40,249 nt of DNA. Source: Clostridiales bacterium. Lineage in GTDB: Bacteria > Bacillota > Limnochordia > Darwinibacteriales > B1SED10-159. The stretch lies in assembly GCA_003559095.1 (NCBI GenBank), contig PWMW01000401.1, positions 1-40,249 of the forward strand, given 5' to 3'. Below the pieces are notes generated by a model. It was not told the origin of the DNA, did not search any database, and was given only the letters and a program-made list of their open reading frames with translations. Positions 16,558 through 25,572 of the stretch are shown here, piece after piece. Each line of letters begins with the position of its first letter. Within the stretch, counting starts at the first letter, position 1. The position numbers were made by a program, and so were the translations under genes.

Positions 16558-19500
16558 GGACTTCCACATCGCTTTCTTTGAAGTTTCGCTGGCAGGCAGC
16601 ACTGCCCTGGCAGGCCGGAGCAGCGGGGAACGCCTGGCCTCCCTGTTCACTGCGCTCCAAGATTTCCCAGCAAACACGGGGAACCCACTGGTCCAGTTCC
16701 TGCATGCGGCTGTCCTGCCAGTTCATGGACGTAATCGTTCCGGGAAGGAGAAAATGCAGCTGTGTTTCTTTAACAGGGCCCATATCCAACTTGGTTAGGG
16801 CCCAGGCATACAACTCCAACTGCAGCTGGTACTGGGCAGCCGCCAACGGTACCTGCGCCGGTCCAATGTGATTGGTCTTTAGATCCACAATGACGGCGCC
16901 ATCGGATTCCAAAAACACTTGATCCATAGTCCCCGTAATGATGAACCGATCCACGGGCACCAAAAACGGCCATTCCCGCAAAAGCGGTACCGAGCGACTC
17001 CGAGCAAAGCTGGGACTGGCCAGGTAGCGCTGGGCCATGCGCCGCAGATTACTGCGTTCGGCCCCACTGACTTCGGTCCCTTCCAGTGCCAAAGACTGTT
17101 CTAGCAGCTGGTCCAGCTGCTCGGGATCTTCAATCTGTTCACATACTCGATGGATAATATTGCCCCGCTGGGTGGGCAGCAGATGACCCGCAACCGCTGG
17201 GAGCGGGCGGTCAAGGCCAGGAACTCCCGCCGGCGGCCGGACCACCCGTTCTAAGCCCCGCGGCTGTTCCGGAACCCGCAGTACATGGCGGTAATAAAAG
17301 CAGCGGGGACAGGTATCATACAAGAGCAGGGATGTTACGGAAAACCGCGTAATATCCCAGGGTACCGCCGGTGGTGGCTGTACCTGCCAGGGCGGCTGAC
17401 TCACGGTCTGGACCCGCACCGGTTCGGAAGTTCGGGACTGTCCCTCGGTCCGCAGCAGCGGCGCTGCCGGGGCAGCTTCTTCCCACGGGGTGAAGGGCAG
17501 ATCGGGATGCTCGGCCCGGACCCGCAGCAGCCACTGCCACCAATTTTTCAGCTCAGACAGCGGTTTGGCTGCATCCACGTCCTCACCGATACCACAGAGG
17601 ATCAGTTTCTGTTCAGCCCGGGTTACAGCCACGTACAGCAGGCGCTTGTATTCCTCAAACTGCTCCTGGTCCGCCAATGCCTTAATTTCCTGGGCCAAAC
17701 TGGTATCCTTGACGGCCATACCGAGGCTGCGGTGGTACAGGACAGCTCCCTGGCTGCCGTAATTCAGCTGCCGATTCAAGTCCGGAAGGACCACAACATT
17801 GAACTCCAGTCCCTTGGCCCCGTGGATGGTCATCAAGGTCACTGCTTGGGCTTCCTCACCCACTAAGCGAGCCTCTCCTTCCAGATCCCGTCCATCCAGA
17901 AGTTGGCGAATATAATGGTGCTGCTCCTGCAGGGAAATCCGGCCTTTGGCCCACAGCTCCCAACTGCTCTCTTCAAGTTTCAAGACGTTGGCCACCCGCT
18001 GCTGACCTAAGGCGCCAGCGGCCAGACGACTGCAGAACTCGGTGCTCTCCAACAGGCGGCGCAGAACCAGCGGTGCTGGCTGTATCGCAGCGAGGCGCCG
18101 CAGGTCTGCGTAGAGATCGTGAGCTTGGCAGATTTTGGCGGCATCGTCTGGAGCTGCCTCCTCCAGCCGATGCTGCCGATACCAATATAGCCCTTCGTCA
18201 CTGACCAAGAAAAAGGGTGAACGCAGCACAGCTGCGGCAGCCACTTCATCGTCGGCGTCTTCCAGCCAGGCCAGAAAATACAGGATATCCTGAACTTCCC
18301 GGGTAGAATGAAATCCGCGGCCGCTCACATTGACGAAGGGTATATCCTCGGCCAGCAGTGCTTGTTCATAGATGCGCATATTGGTGGTGGCCCGAAAGAG
18401 CAGGGCCACATCACCGGCGGCAAAGGTTCCTTGGTCCATGCCGGCCTTGATGCGCCTGGCAATCTGTTCTGCCTCCACGCGGCGCAGATCATCCAGGGGC
18501 TGTTTGACTTCGTCGTTCTTGGGAATGTGCATCCATTCCACGTGCGGCGGAACACTGCCTGGGCTGCCGGCCCGGCTGGCCTCAAAGGGTACCTGATCAC
18601 CATCCATCAGGTAGGGAAAGACGGTATTGGTCCAATCCACTAGGGCTGGCAGAGAACGGAAGTTATCATCCAGCAAAATCCGTTGGCCGCCGTTGTTCAT
18701 GATTTCCTGCTGCGTCTCCAAAAAGACCTGCACCTCGGCGTTGCGGAAGCGGTAAATGCTCTGCTTGCCATCACCCACCACGAACAAGGTCGTGCTCGGC
18801 GTCCGCAGGCCATCGACGATAGCCTTTTGAACGCGGTTGGTATCTTGAAACTCGTCCACCATCAGGTGCAGGAAGCCATAGTGCTGGCGCACATGCTCGT
18901 GCTGGAGCAGCTCCAGGGCTAAGGCCTCCAAGTCATTGAAATCCAACAGGCCTGCGGCCCGCTTCTGGTCCTGGTAGGCTGTGTGCACGCTATTGAGCAC
19001 TTCACCCCAGCTGACCATCTGATAATGCCCTTCTAGGTCCACCCAAGCCTGGCGCCACTGGGCCAGGGCATCCTTAACACTGTCCATGAGCGGCTTGATC
19101 CGGCCCCAGTTTCCTTTGCACCGTTCCACCAAAACGTCATGGGTGTCCTGGATATGCAGCCCGGCTGGGGCAGCCAAGGCGGCCCGCTCAAGCTGCCACT
19201 GCTGCCGCAGGGCGGCCAATGCCTGCTCCTGCTTCTCGGTGGGTGTAATGGTCCCTGCATCCCAAGCGCCGAATAGGGACCGCATGCTCTGTTCGAGAGC
19301 CGCTGCTGCTCGCGGCAGCACTGCCTGCAGATCCTGTTCGCTTTGGTTGGAGCCAAAGGTGCGCTGCCCGACACCGATCATGTCGTTATAGATCTGCACC
19401 AGCATACCCGCGGCATCCCGCAGCTGCCGGTAGGATTCGCGAATCTGCGTGATCATGGAATCCCCCGCATCCAGGCGGGCCCGCAGCGTATCTTCCGCCA

Positions 19501-19885
19501 CATCCTGCAGCATGCCCTGCATTTCCCATTCTTCCCCCAGGCGAAAGCGGGGATCCACACCGGCCTCCCGGGGATGTTCAGTGATGATGCGCTGGCAGAG
19601 GCTGTGAATCGTGGAGATCTGAGCATGGGTCATCTGCGGCGCCAAGGAAGCAAGCTGCGGATGCTCCGCCAACTGGCTGCGCACCCGGTCGCGCATCTCC
19701 TGGGCCGCTTTGCGAGTAAACGTAATGGCTGCAATGCGTTCCAGAGGAATGCCCTGCTCCAAAAGATACACAAAACGTTCCACCAACACCTTGGTCTTCC
19801 CTGAACCAGCGCCGGCCGCCACGGCCACATCCCGCTGGATGGTGGTAATAGCCTGCTGCTGCTGGGGGGTGGGTTCATAGGCCAT
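16547..19885 (-). CDS. addA: ATP-dependent helicase/nuclease subunit A (UvrD-type helicase with C-terminal nuclease)
   Basis: This is the motor and nuclease subunit of AddAB, which resects double-strand ends for RecA-dependent repair. It has 1112 residues, slightly shorter than B. subtilis AddA (about 1230). Walker A is AGAGSGKT at 24-31. AITFTRKAAQEMRDR (motif Ia), ISTIHSLCQRI, Walker B in MVDEFQDTN, VVGDGKQSIYRFRNA (motif III), VTLMTIHGAKGLEF (motif V) and LLYVAVTRAEQKL (motif VI) follow in order. The C-terminal RecB-like nuclease has GTMDQVFLE and IVDLKTNHIG with the downstream Gln-rich helix AAAQYQLQLELYAWAL. The start is ATG 19885, directly after addB, with AAGGAGG 10 bp upstream. Confidence 0.95.
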   Translation of the reverse strand: MAYEPTPQQQQAITTIQRDVAVAAGAGSGKTKVLVERFVYLLEQGIPLERIAAITFTRKAAQEMRDRVRSQLAEHPQLASLAPQMTHAQISTIHSLCQRIITEHPREAGVDPRFRLGEEWEMQGMLQDVAEDTLRARLDAGDSMITQIRESYRQLRDAAGMLVQIYNDMIGVGQRTFGSNQSEQDLQAVLPRAAAALEQSMRSLFGAWDAGTITPTEKQEQALAALRQQWQLERAALAAPAGLHIQDTHDVLVERCKGNWGRIKPLMDSVKDALAQWRQAWVDLEGHYQMVSWGEVLNSVHTAYQDQKRAAGLLDFNDLEALALELLQHEHVRQHYGFLHLMVDEFQDTNRVQKAIVDGLRTPSTTLFVVGDGKQSIYRFRNAEVQVFLETQQEIMNNGGQRILLDDNFRSLPALVDWTNTVFPYLMDGDQVPFEASRAGSPGSVPPHVEWMHIPKNDEVKQPLDDLRRVEAEQIARRIKAGMDQGTFAAGDVALLFRATTNMRIYEQALLAEDIPFVNVSGRGFHSTREVQDILYFLAWLEDADDEVAAAAVLRSPFFLVSDEGLYWYRQHRLEEAAPDDAAKICQAHDLYADLRRLAAIQPAPLVLRRLLESTEFCSRLAAGALGQQRVANVLKLEESSWELWAKGRISLQEQHHYIRQLLDGRDLEGEARLVGEEAQAVTLMTIHGAKGLEFNVVVLPDLNRQLNYGSQGAVLYHRSLGMAVKDTSLAQEIKALADQEQFEEYKRLLYVAVTRAEQKLILCGIGEDVDAAKPLSELKNWWQWLLRVRAEHPDLPFTPWEEAAPAAPLLRTEGQSRTSEPVRVQTVSQPPWQVQPPPAVPWDITRFSVTSLLLYDTCPRCFYYRHVLRVPEQPRGLERVVRPPAGVPGLDRPLPAVAGHLLPTQRGNIIHRVCEQIEDPEQLDQLLEQSLALEGTEVSGAERSNLRRMAQRYLASPSFARSRSVPLLREWPFLVPVDRFIITGTMDQVFLESDGAVIVDLKTNHIGPAQVPLAAAQYQLQLELYAWALTKLDMGPVKETQLHFLLPGTITSMNWQDSRMQELDQWVPRVCWEILERSEQGGQAFPAAPACQGSAACQRNFKESDVEVHES

Positions 19886-19887
19886 CC

Positions 19888-22335
19888 TCAGCGCACCTCC
19901 TTGCGACAGACACCATTATAAGGACAGTAGCCGCAGATCTGCGGGGTACGAGGTTCGATGGGAAACTGCCCAGCCAGGATTCCCCGCAGGCAATTCTGCA
20001 GGTGAACAATGAAGTCGGCGGTAACAGCCTCCCATTCCTCCATCGCCAGAGTATTGCTGGAACCGCCCACAGCAAAGCTCTGATGATGCGGCTTTTGCCA
20101 GAGGCCGGCGCGTTTGCGTTCCTTAATGGAATAAAAGGCCGTTCCCACCGGGGTCAGCTGCGGCCAGAGCATCCGGGCGGCGAGAAAGTATACCGGCAGC
20201 TGCAGATGGACGCCGGCCCGGATATCTTTCGCTGCGGGGTTGGAACCTGTCTTGTAATCCAAGATCACGCATGTCTGATCCTGGGCGTTCACATCAACAC
20301 GGTCGATTTTTCCCTGCAGACGGATGGAATGGCCGTCCACCTCCACGGTCAGTTCCTGGAATGTCTCTTCCAAGAACTGCGGCCGATACGTCTCCGGCAG
20401 CGTCTCGAGGTCCCAACGGATAAACTGCTTTAAACGGCGCAGCAGCAGCTGCGATAAGGGTTTGCCTAAGCGGGCTTCTTCATCCTTGGCGGCCCGCTCG
20501 ATCCATTCTTGCGCTCGGTTGACACTGGGCCGGGGCCCTTGGCCGAAGGCTTCCCAGAAGCGCTGCAGAATGCTGTGGACCGCAGTACCTTCGTCCAAAG
20601 GTGTAAGATCTTCACTGATCTCTTCATCTTCCTGCAGCTGCAGAACCTGTTGACAGTAATATTGGTAAGGACACGCCAGATAGGTGTTGAGGCGGGTGAC
20701 GGACTGCGGCCGCTGCAGCAATCGCTGCTGGATGGCCTGGATCACCCGGCGGTCAGTCAGCTCGCCGCTGCCCATGACCACGGCCCGGGACCGAGGCGCA
20801 TAGGTTGTGCGCAGCTGGTGGCGGCTGCCGTTGTATGGTTCCAACACCGGAGAGCGCACCTGACTGCGGCCGTCGCCGTCTTCCAAGGGGTAACTGGCCG
20901 TAAGATTCGGGGTCACGGCCAACAGCTGCTGCCAGGTAACCTCGTCGGCTGTTTGCTGCCAAGAACCTGCCAGCCAATGCTCCGCCCGGCGGCGCGGAAA
21001 GGTACCTTCGGTGAATCCCAGGGCAAAGATGCGCTCATACTCCAACCCCAAGACCTGCTCTGGAGAACCTACGAACAGCATCTGCCGGAACTGACGGCGA
21101 TTGGCCAAGGGCGCCTGGCTGATCAGCTGCTCCAACAGCCGCCGGAACTGCGGCCAGGCCACCGGTTCGCTGGCGGTTTCCAAGGCATCAAGGATACCGT
21201 GCAGCACATCCCAGGCCTGCAGCAGTTGGCCCCAGCGTTCTTCATCCGGGGTGTACCAGGTATCTGGAAGATATTGGCTGAGAATGCCCCGCAGCCAGCT
21301 GATATGCTCCGGCATGGTGCGGCCAGCAGCAGCGGTCTCACTCCAGGCCGCCACTTCTTCCAAACGTTCCGCCCAATCATCGTCAGCGCCCAAGTAGGTC
21401 CGCCAGCGGGGAAGACCTTTCACCGCCGGCGACAGCCGCAGCAGGCGCAGACTAGCACCGTCCAAAACCCAGGGCCAGCCCCAGCCGGGCGCTGCTAGGC
21501 GCTGCCAATGTTCTTTGCTGATTTCTGCGTCCACAGCGGACAGCAATGCCAAAACAGCCCGGCCCAGTGGAACCGCAGCCAGCGTTGGAGCCGGGGGCTG
21601 CCAGGGCAGCTGCATCCGCTGAAAAACTTGCTGCACCAGGGGCAGATACGTACTCCCATCTGCCAAAACCACAGCCATACCTTTGGGCTCGCTGCCAGCC
21701 GCTAACGCCTGGCCAATACGCAGGGCCGTGCCTTCCACCTCGGCGGTGGGTGAGGCGTAGGCCACCACGTCCACGGCAGCCTGTGGTTCCAACGTTTCCT
21801 GCACCCATTCTCGGTCCTGAACAGCCCGCTGCAGTAGGGCCTCGTAAACAGGCGGCAGATCCAAAAGCTCCCCGGTGCGAACGGTGTGGATCTCCTTGGC
21901 CGTGCACCAATGGTCCACCACATCCAAGGCCCGCTGGGCTTGACTGCCAGCATCCATCACCTGCCACTGCTGCAGCTGCTCCAAATACTGGGTATACAGT
22001 TGGGCCACTTCATCCTGGGCATCCAGAGGCAGATCGGCGCTGCGAACTGTCCTCAAACTAAACTGCTGGTAGAGCCAATGCAGATCCTGGGCCAGTCCAC
22101 TGAACTCCGCCAAGGGAGCCAAATACTGCAGCTGTCCTCGGCGGCAGGCGCGCCAAATACCCTGCTGCACAGCCAATACCTCCAGAATCATGTTTTCCCG
22201 GTAGGCAGTGCCTTGGAACTTCAGCAGCTCCGATACCCATCCCGGCAGTGCAAAGACCTGTGCAGCAGCGGCCGGTTCCCGCTGCTGGCGCTCGGCGGCT
22301 GCCCGCTGCTGCGGCAGCAGAAGCAATTCAGCCAT
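19888..22335 (-). CDS. addB: AddB/RexB-like nuclease subunit with Fe-S staple, shortened
   Basis: This is the second subunit of the end-resection complex. It has 815 residues, well below the 1100-1170 of AddB/RexB. The C-terminal PD-(D/E)XK nuclease domain is complete: GTAVHSILQRF (motif H), VDVNAQDQTCVILDYKTGS (catalytic D and K) and the following LQLPVYFLAARML. Four Cys that ligate a 4Fe-4S cluster in B. subtilis AddB have counterparts: Cys555 in YLACPYQYY and the C-terminal Cys801-x2-Cys804-x5-Cys810. No Walker A is visible at the N-terminus, where B. subtilis AddB has one, so the helicase-like part is reduced and probably inactive, as in RexB. Only 15 bp separate it from the HAD gene upstream, so no exon-like N-terminal piece is hidden there. 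Confidence 0.88.
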   Translation of the reverse strand: MAELLLLPQQRAAAERQQREPAAAAQVFALPGWVSELLKFQGTAYRENMILEVLAVQQGIWRACRRGQLQYLAPLAEFSGLAQDLHWLYQQFSLRTVRSADLPLDAQDEVAQLYTQYLEQLQQWQVMDAGSQAQRALDVVDHWCTAKEIHTVRTGELLDLPPVYEALLQRAVQDREWVQETLEPQAAVDVVAYASPTAEVEGTALRIGQALAAGSEPKGMAVVLADGSTYLPLVQQVFQRMQLPWQPPAPTLAAVPLGRAVLALLSAVDAEISKEHWQRLAAPGWGWPWVLDGASLRLLRLSPAVKGLPRWRTYLGADDDWAERLEEVAAWSETAAAGRTMPEHISWLRGILSQYLPDTWYTPDEERWGQLLQAWDVLHGILDALETASEPVAWPQFRRLLEQLISQAPLANRRQFRQMLFVGSPEQVLGLEYERIFALGFTEGTFPRRRAEHWLAGSWQQTADEVTWQQLLAVTPNLTASYPLEDGDGRSQVRSPVLEPYNGSRHQLRTTYAPRSRAVVMGSGELTDRRVIQAIQQRLLQRPQSVTRLNTYLACPYQYYCQQVLQLQEDEEISEDLTPLDEGTAVHSILQRFWEAFGQGPRPSVNRAQEWIERAAKDEEARLGKPLSQLLLRRLKQFIRWDLETLPETYRPQFLEETFQELTVEVDGHSIRLQGKIDRVDVNAQDQTCVILDYKTGSNPAAKDIRAGVHLQLPVYFLAARMLWPQLTPVGTAFYSIKERKRAGLWQKPHHQSFAVGGSSNTLAMEEWEAVTADFIVHLQNCLRGILAGQFPIEPRTPQICGYCPYNGVCRKEVR

Positions 22336-22350
22336 TGTCCATCACCACAC

Positions 22351-23178
22351 CTAGAGAATATAGTCTTCCAGAGCCTGAGCCACGCCGTCGTCATCATTGG
22401 CGGCGGTGATGTGCTTGGCCACCTGCCGCACTCGCGGATCACCATTGGCCATGGCAATACCCCAACCAGCCTGCTCAATCAGCTCTTTATCATTAACGTC
22501 ATCGCCAATACACAGAGCTTCAGCCAGACGAATGCCGCGACTGCGCAGAATCTGTTTCGCAGCCGCGGCCTTGGACACGCCCGGTGCAATGAACTCGACT
22601 CCGGTATACAGGCCATCCAAGGAGTGGAACACCATCATGTTGGTGCTCTGCCCATAGCGCTCCTGCCACCGGGGCAGGTGAGGTTCTAGTTCCTTGACCG
22701 GGGCCACCATGGCTACCTTCAATGGCGGCTCCGCAAAGCGATGCACATCCACGGCGTCCACACCATCGCCCACATAACGCTGCAGCAGATGGCGGCCCGT
22801 TTCCCACAAGTTCTGCTCCATCTGCAGACCATCGCCGGCACTTTCCCCGGTATAAACCACGAAGTGAAAACCGCTGGCCCGCAGATCATCGATGATGCCT
22901 GCGACCAAATCCAATTCCATGCCGATCTTGTGGGTCACCGTCCGGCTCACCGGATCGTAGATCACCGCTCCATTGTGGATCACCACCGGCATGATAATGT
23001 TAAGAGCCTGAATCCAAGGCAGTGTTCTTACCAGGCGTCGACCGGTGGCCAGCGTTACCGGGATGCCCCGTGCCTGCACGGCCCGTACCGCAGCCCGATT
23101 GCGCTGACTCAACTCCTCGGCGCTGTTGAGCAGGGTACCATCAATGTCCAAAACAACACAGCGAATCTCCGTCTCCAT
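22351..23178 (-). CDS. Cof-type HAD-superfamily phosphatase
   Basis: This 275-residue phosphatase of the Cof/YidA/SupH subfamily (HAD IIB) acts on small phosphorylated metabolites such as sugar phosphates or PLP in known members. Motif I is VVLDIDGTLLNS, with nucleophile Asp11 and general acid Asp13. Motif II is TLATGRRL, where Thr35 or a nearby Ser/Thr binds phosphate. The motif III Lys lies in the KAAAAKQIL region and motif IV is CIGDDVNDKELI. The C2-type cap lies between residues about 80 and 190. Substrate is unknown. The gene lies 20 bp after the helicase and 15 bp before addB, so it is part of the same transcript. Confidence 0.92.
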   Translation of the reverse strand: METEIRCVVLDIDGTLLNSAEELSQRNRAAVRAVQARGIPVTLATGRRLVRTLPWIQALNIIMPVVIHNGAVIYDPVSRTVTHKIGMELDLVAGIIDDLRASGFHFVVYTGESAGDGLQMEQNLWETGRHLLQRYVGDGVDAVDVHRFAEPPLKVAMVAPVKELEPHLPRWQERYGQSTNMMVFHSLDGLYTGVEFIAPGVSKAAAAKQILRSRGIRLAEALCIGDDVNDKELIEQAGWGIAMANGDPRVRQVAKHITAANDDDGVAQALEDYIL

Positions 23179-23198
23179 CCGTAACGTCCTGCTCCTTC

Positions 23199-25463
23199 CT
23201 AAAGCCAGATGGACACCTGGTCGCGATCCATCCTGGTAATGGCATCGGCCATCTTCGTGCGCAGACTGGCGTCTTCCTTCACGGCACTGCGAATCTGCCG
23301 CATCAGGTCAATTCCGCGGCGAATGGCGTAGACAACGTCACCTTCATCAATGGATGCTTCGTCCATGAGCTGCGAAAAAGCCTCCCCCTCCGTCCAGCGG
23401 TATACCAAGGGGGCCAAATGATCATGGAATTCCACTTGGGAGTAGCCAACGAACTGCTCCTCCATGGCCCGCAGCCGCATTACACTGCGCTTCACAGGGC
23501 TGAAGGGCAGTCGATGTTTGTGGCGAATTTCGTTCTTGCGCGGTTCATACCCCACGGATACCAAAACTGCCGCCAACTGCGGTATGGAATACTCATGCAG
23601 CAGTCCTTCCATAAAAAGTTCCGTGACCAACAGTTCCTGGCCGTGAATTTGACTGGCGAACAAGCCGGCCGTGGTCAACTGGTCCTCTTGAATGTATCCC
23701 AGCGCTTCCAGCAGGCGTTTTTTGTCTTGAAACTCCCGAATGTAGCGCTGCTGTGGATCCAACTCGGCACTGCGCACCTGCAGCTTTTGGCGGCGGTTGT
23801 CCAGCTTGCGAAATTCCTTGCTGTCCCGCCGGCATCGGGAGCGTTCTTCGGCGGTGCAAGTCACTGGATCCGCTTTGGCCAAACGCTCATCAATCTCCGC
23901 CAACTGCGAGCGCAGACGGCGGCGTGTGCGCGAATTGGGCTTGTCCCGCAGACGTTTCTTCAGCTGTGAGCGTTTGCGCCGCAGCTTATCTTGGACCACC
24001 GGACAGCTGTCGGCATCAAGATGCGGGCAGTATTGCTGCAGGCCCTCCTCGATCTTGGCCAATTCCGCCAGAACACGCCGCCGTGCCTCTGAGGCCTGGT
24101 AGGTGGCGAAATTCTGACCCAAGATACGGTGAATATCCTCTTGATCATAATTGTGGATCAGGTTAAGAATGGAATTATAGGTCAGGGAAAATTGGCTCTG
24201 CAGTGGTTCAATATCGCTTTCCTTCATGGTAGGAAATTCCGTTGGATCAAAGTAGCTCAGATTGACCAGTGTGAAAGCATAGCCCACGTCATCAATGCCA
24301 CGGCGACCGGCCCGACCGGCCATCTGAAAGTATTCGCGGTTGGATATCGTCCGAAACGACGTGCCATCCCATTTGGTGCTGGCTTCAAAACACACGGTCT
24401 TACAGGGAAAGTTCAACCCGACGGCGAAGGTCTCCGTACAGTACAAAACAGGCAGCAGCCGCTGGGTGAACAGCTCCTCCACGATGTCCTTCAATGCCGG
24501 CAGCATGCCCGCATGATGATAACCAATGCCCTTTTTGAGCAGTCGATACAAGGAATTCCAGCGCCCGCTGGTAATCTTGGGGTAGCGGTTTTCTACCTCG
24601 GTAATGATAGCTTCCGCATGCTCTTTTTGCTCGGTGCTGAGAAAATCAGCAACTTCGCCCAATTCCAGGGCATTCACTTCACATTTGCGGCGGCTGAAGG
24701 TGAAGAACAGACACGGCAGGTAGTCATCTTTGATGTCCATGATCAGATCAGCATGGCTGGTGACCGGCAGTTTCCCCCGTTCCCAAGGGGGCATGCTGGC
24801 CAGCTTGGCCTGATGGGAAGCAGCTCTGCGGATCACCCGCTTCAACGTGGTAATGCCCAGACTGCGTTCGTACAAATGATGCTTCAGCGGAACAATCCGC
24901 TCATAGTGAGTCACGGTCTTCACAGGGCTGCCCTGCACCGCCGTAATCCAAGCAGCCAGTTGATCCACATTGGGGATGGTAGCGCTGAGGCCAAGGAAAC
25001 GCATCTGCGGCGGCATAAAAATTAAGCTTTCTTCCCAAACACTGCCCCGCTGCGGATCATCGATATAGTGGATCTCGTCGAAAATCACGTAACGGACATC
25101 GGCAATACGTTCGGGGTCCTGCTGCAGCAGATTGCGGAAGATCTCTGTGGTCATGATCAGGATGGGCGCATCGGGATTGACCACCACATCACCGGTTAAG
25201 ATTCCGACAGCTTCTTCACCGACGTGGGCCTTGAACTCCTTGAATTTCTGATTGCTCAGGGCTTTGATGGGCGCTGTGTACACCACGCGACCGCCCTGGC
25301 GAAACATGCGCTCAATGACATAGTCGGCCACTAACGTCTTACCCACGCCGGTAGGCGCCGCCACCAGGACGGAGTGACCTTCATCAATGTACTGTAGTGC
25401 TTCCTTTTGGAAGGGATCCAACGTTAATCCCCGATAAACTTGGTGGGTTTCTGGTATGGTCAA
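23199..25463 (-). CDS. Ski2-like DEVH/DEIH-box RNA helicase with paired CX7C motifs
   Basis: This is a 754-residue superfamily 2 helicase of the Ski2/Mtr4/HelY group. It starts at TTG 25463, with AAAGGAGG 6 bp upstream. Walker A is AAPTGVGKT at 35-43, the DEIH box is Asp129-His132, LGLSATIPN is motif III and QMAGRAGRRGID is motif VI. A winged-helix/ratchet region follows. A charged, Lys/Arg-rich helical segment carries two pairs of Cys, each spaced C-x7-C and about 48 residues apart, at its two ends. This looks like an arch tip closed by a metal site. The DSHCT-like C-terminal helical domain ends in QIRSAVKEDASLRTKMADAITRMDRD. RNA processing or decay is the likely role (family). It is the first gene of the long minus-strand run and has a promoter just upstream. 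Confidence 0.92.
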   Translation of the reverse strand: MTIPETHQVYRGLTLDPFQKEALQYIDEGHSVLVAAPTGVGKTLVADYVIERMFRQGGRVVYTAPIKALSNQKFKEFKAHVGEEAVGILTGDVVVNPDAPILIMTTEIFRNLLQQDPERIADVRYVIFDEIHYIDDPQRGSVWEESLIFMPPQMRFLGLSATIPNVDQLAAWITAVQGSPVKTVTHYERIVPLKHHLYERSLGITTLKRVIRRAASHQAKLASMPPWERGKLPVTSHADLIMDIKDDYLPCLFFTFSRRKCEVNALELGEVADFLSTEQKEHAEAIITEVENRYPKITSGRWNSLYRLLKKGIGYHHAGMLPALKDIVEELFTQRLLPVLYCTETFAVGLNFPCKTVCFEASTKWDGTSFRTISNREYFQMAGRAGRRGIDDVGYAFTLVNLSYFDPTEFPTMKESDIEPLQSQFSLTYNSILNLIHNYDQEDIHRILGQNFATYQASEARRRVLAELAKIEEGLQQYCPHLDADSCPVVQDKLRRKRSQLKKRLRDKPNSRTRRRLRSQLAEIDERLAKADPVTCTAEERSRCRRDSKEFRKLDNRRQKLQVRSAELDPQQRYIREFQDKKRLLEALGYIQEDQLTTAGLFASQIHGQELLVTELFMEGLLHEYSIPQLAAVLVSVGYEPRKNEIRHKHRLPFSPVKRSVMRLRAMEEQFVGYSQVEFHDHLAPLVYRWTEGEAFSQLMDEASIDEGDVVYAIRRGIDLMRQIRSAVKEDASLRTKMADAITRMDRDQVSIWL

Positions 25464-25489
25464 AAGGATCCTCCTTTTCTGTCAACGAA

Positions 25490-25518
25490 TATATACAATA
25501 GAGGCCATGTGCTGACAG
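25490..25518 (-). promoter_or_regulatory. Candidate sigma-A promoter for the helicase-to-kinase gene run
   Basis: On the minus strand CTGTCA (25513-25518) and TATATA (25490-25495) are spaced 17 bp apart. The -10 sits 27 bp before the TTG start of the helicase. This is the only good promoter-like pair I see before the 13-gene run. Confidence 0.45.
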
Positions 25519-25572
25519 CTGCGGCTGCCAGAGGGCAGCATTGGCTGCAATTCTCTTTGGAGGTCGGTGTGA

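Noticed and set aside
20509-21498. A 329-codon open frame on the plus strand inside addB
   Set aside because: It is composed of shadow codons of addB, with no domain, RBS or neighbour on that strand.
24129-25025. A 298-codon open frame on the plus strand inside the helicase gene
   Set aside because: It is antisense to conserved helicase motifs and shows no family signature.
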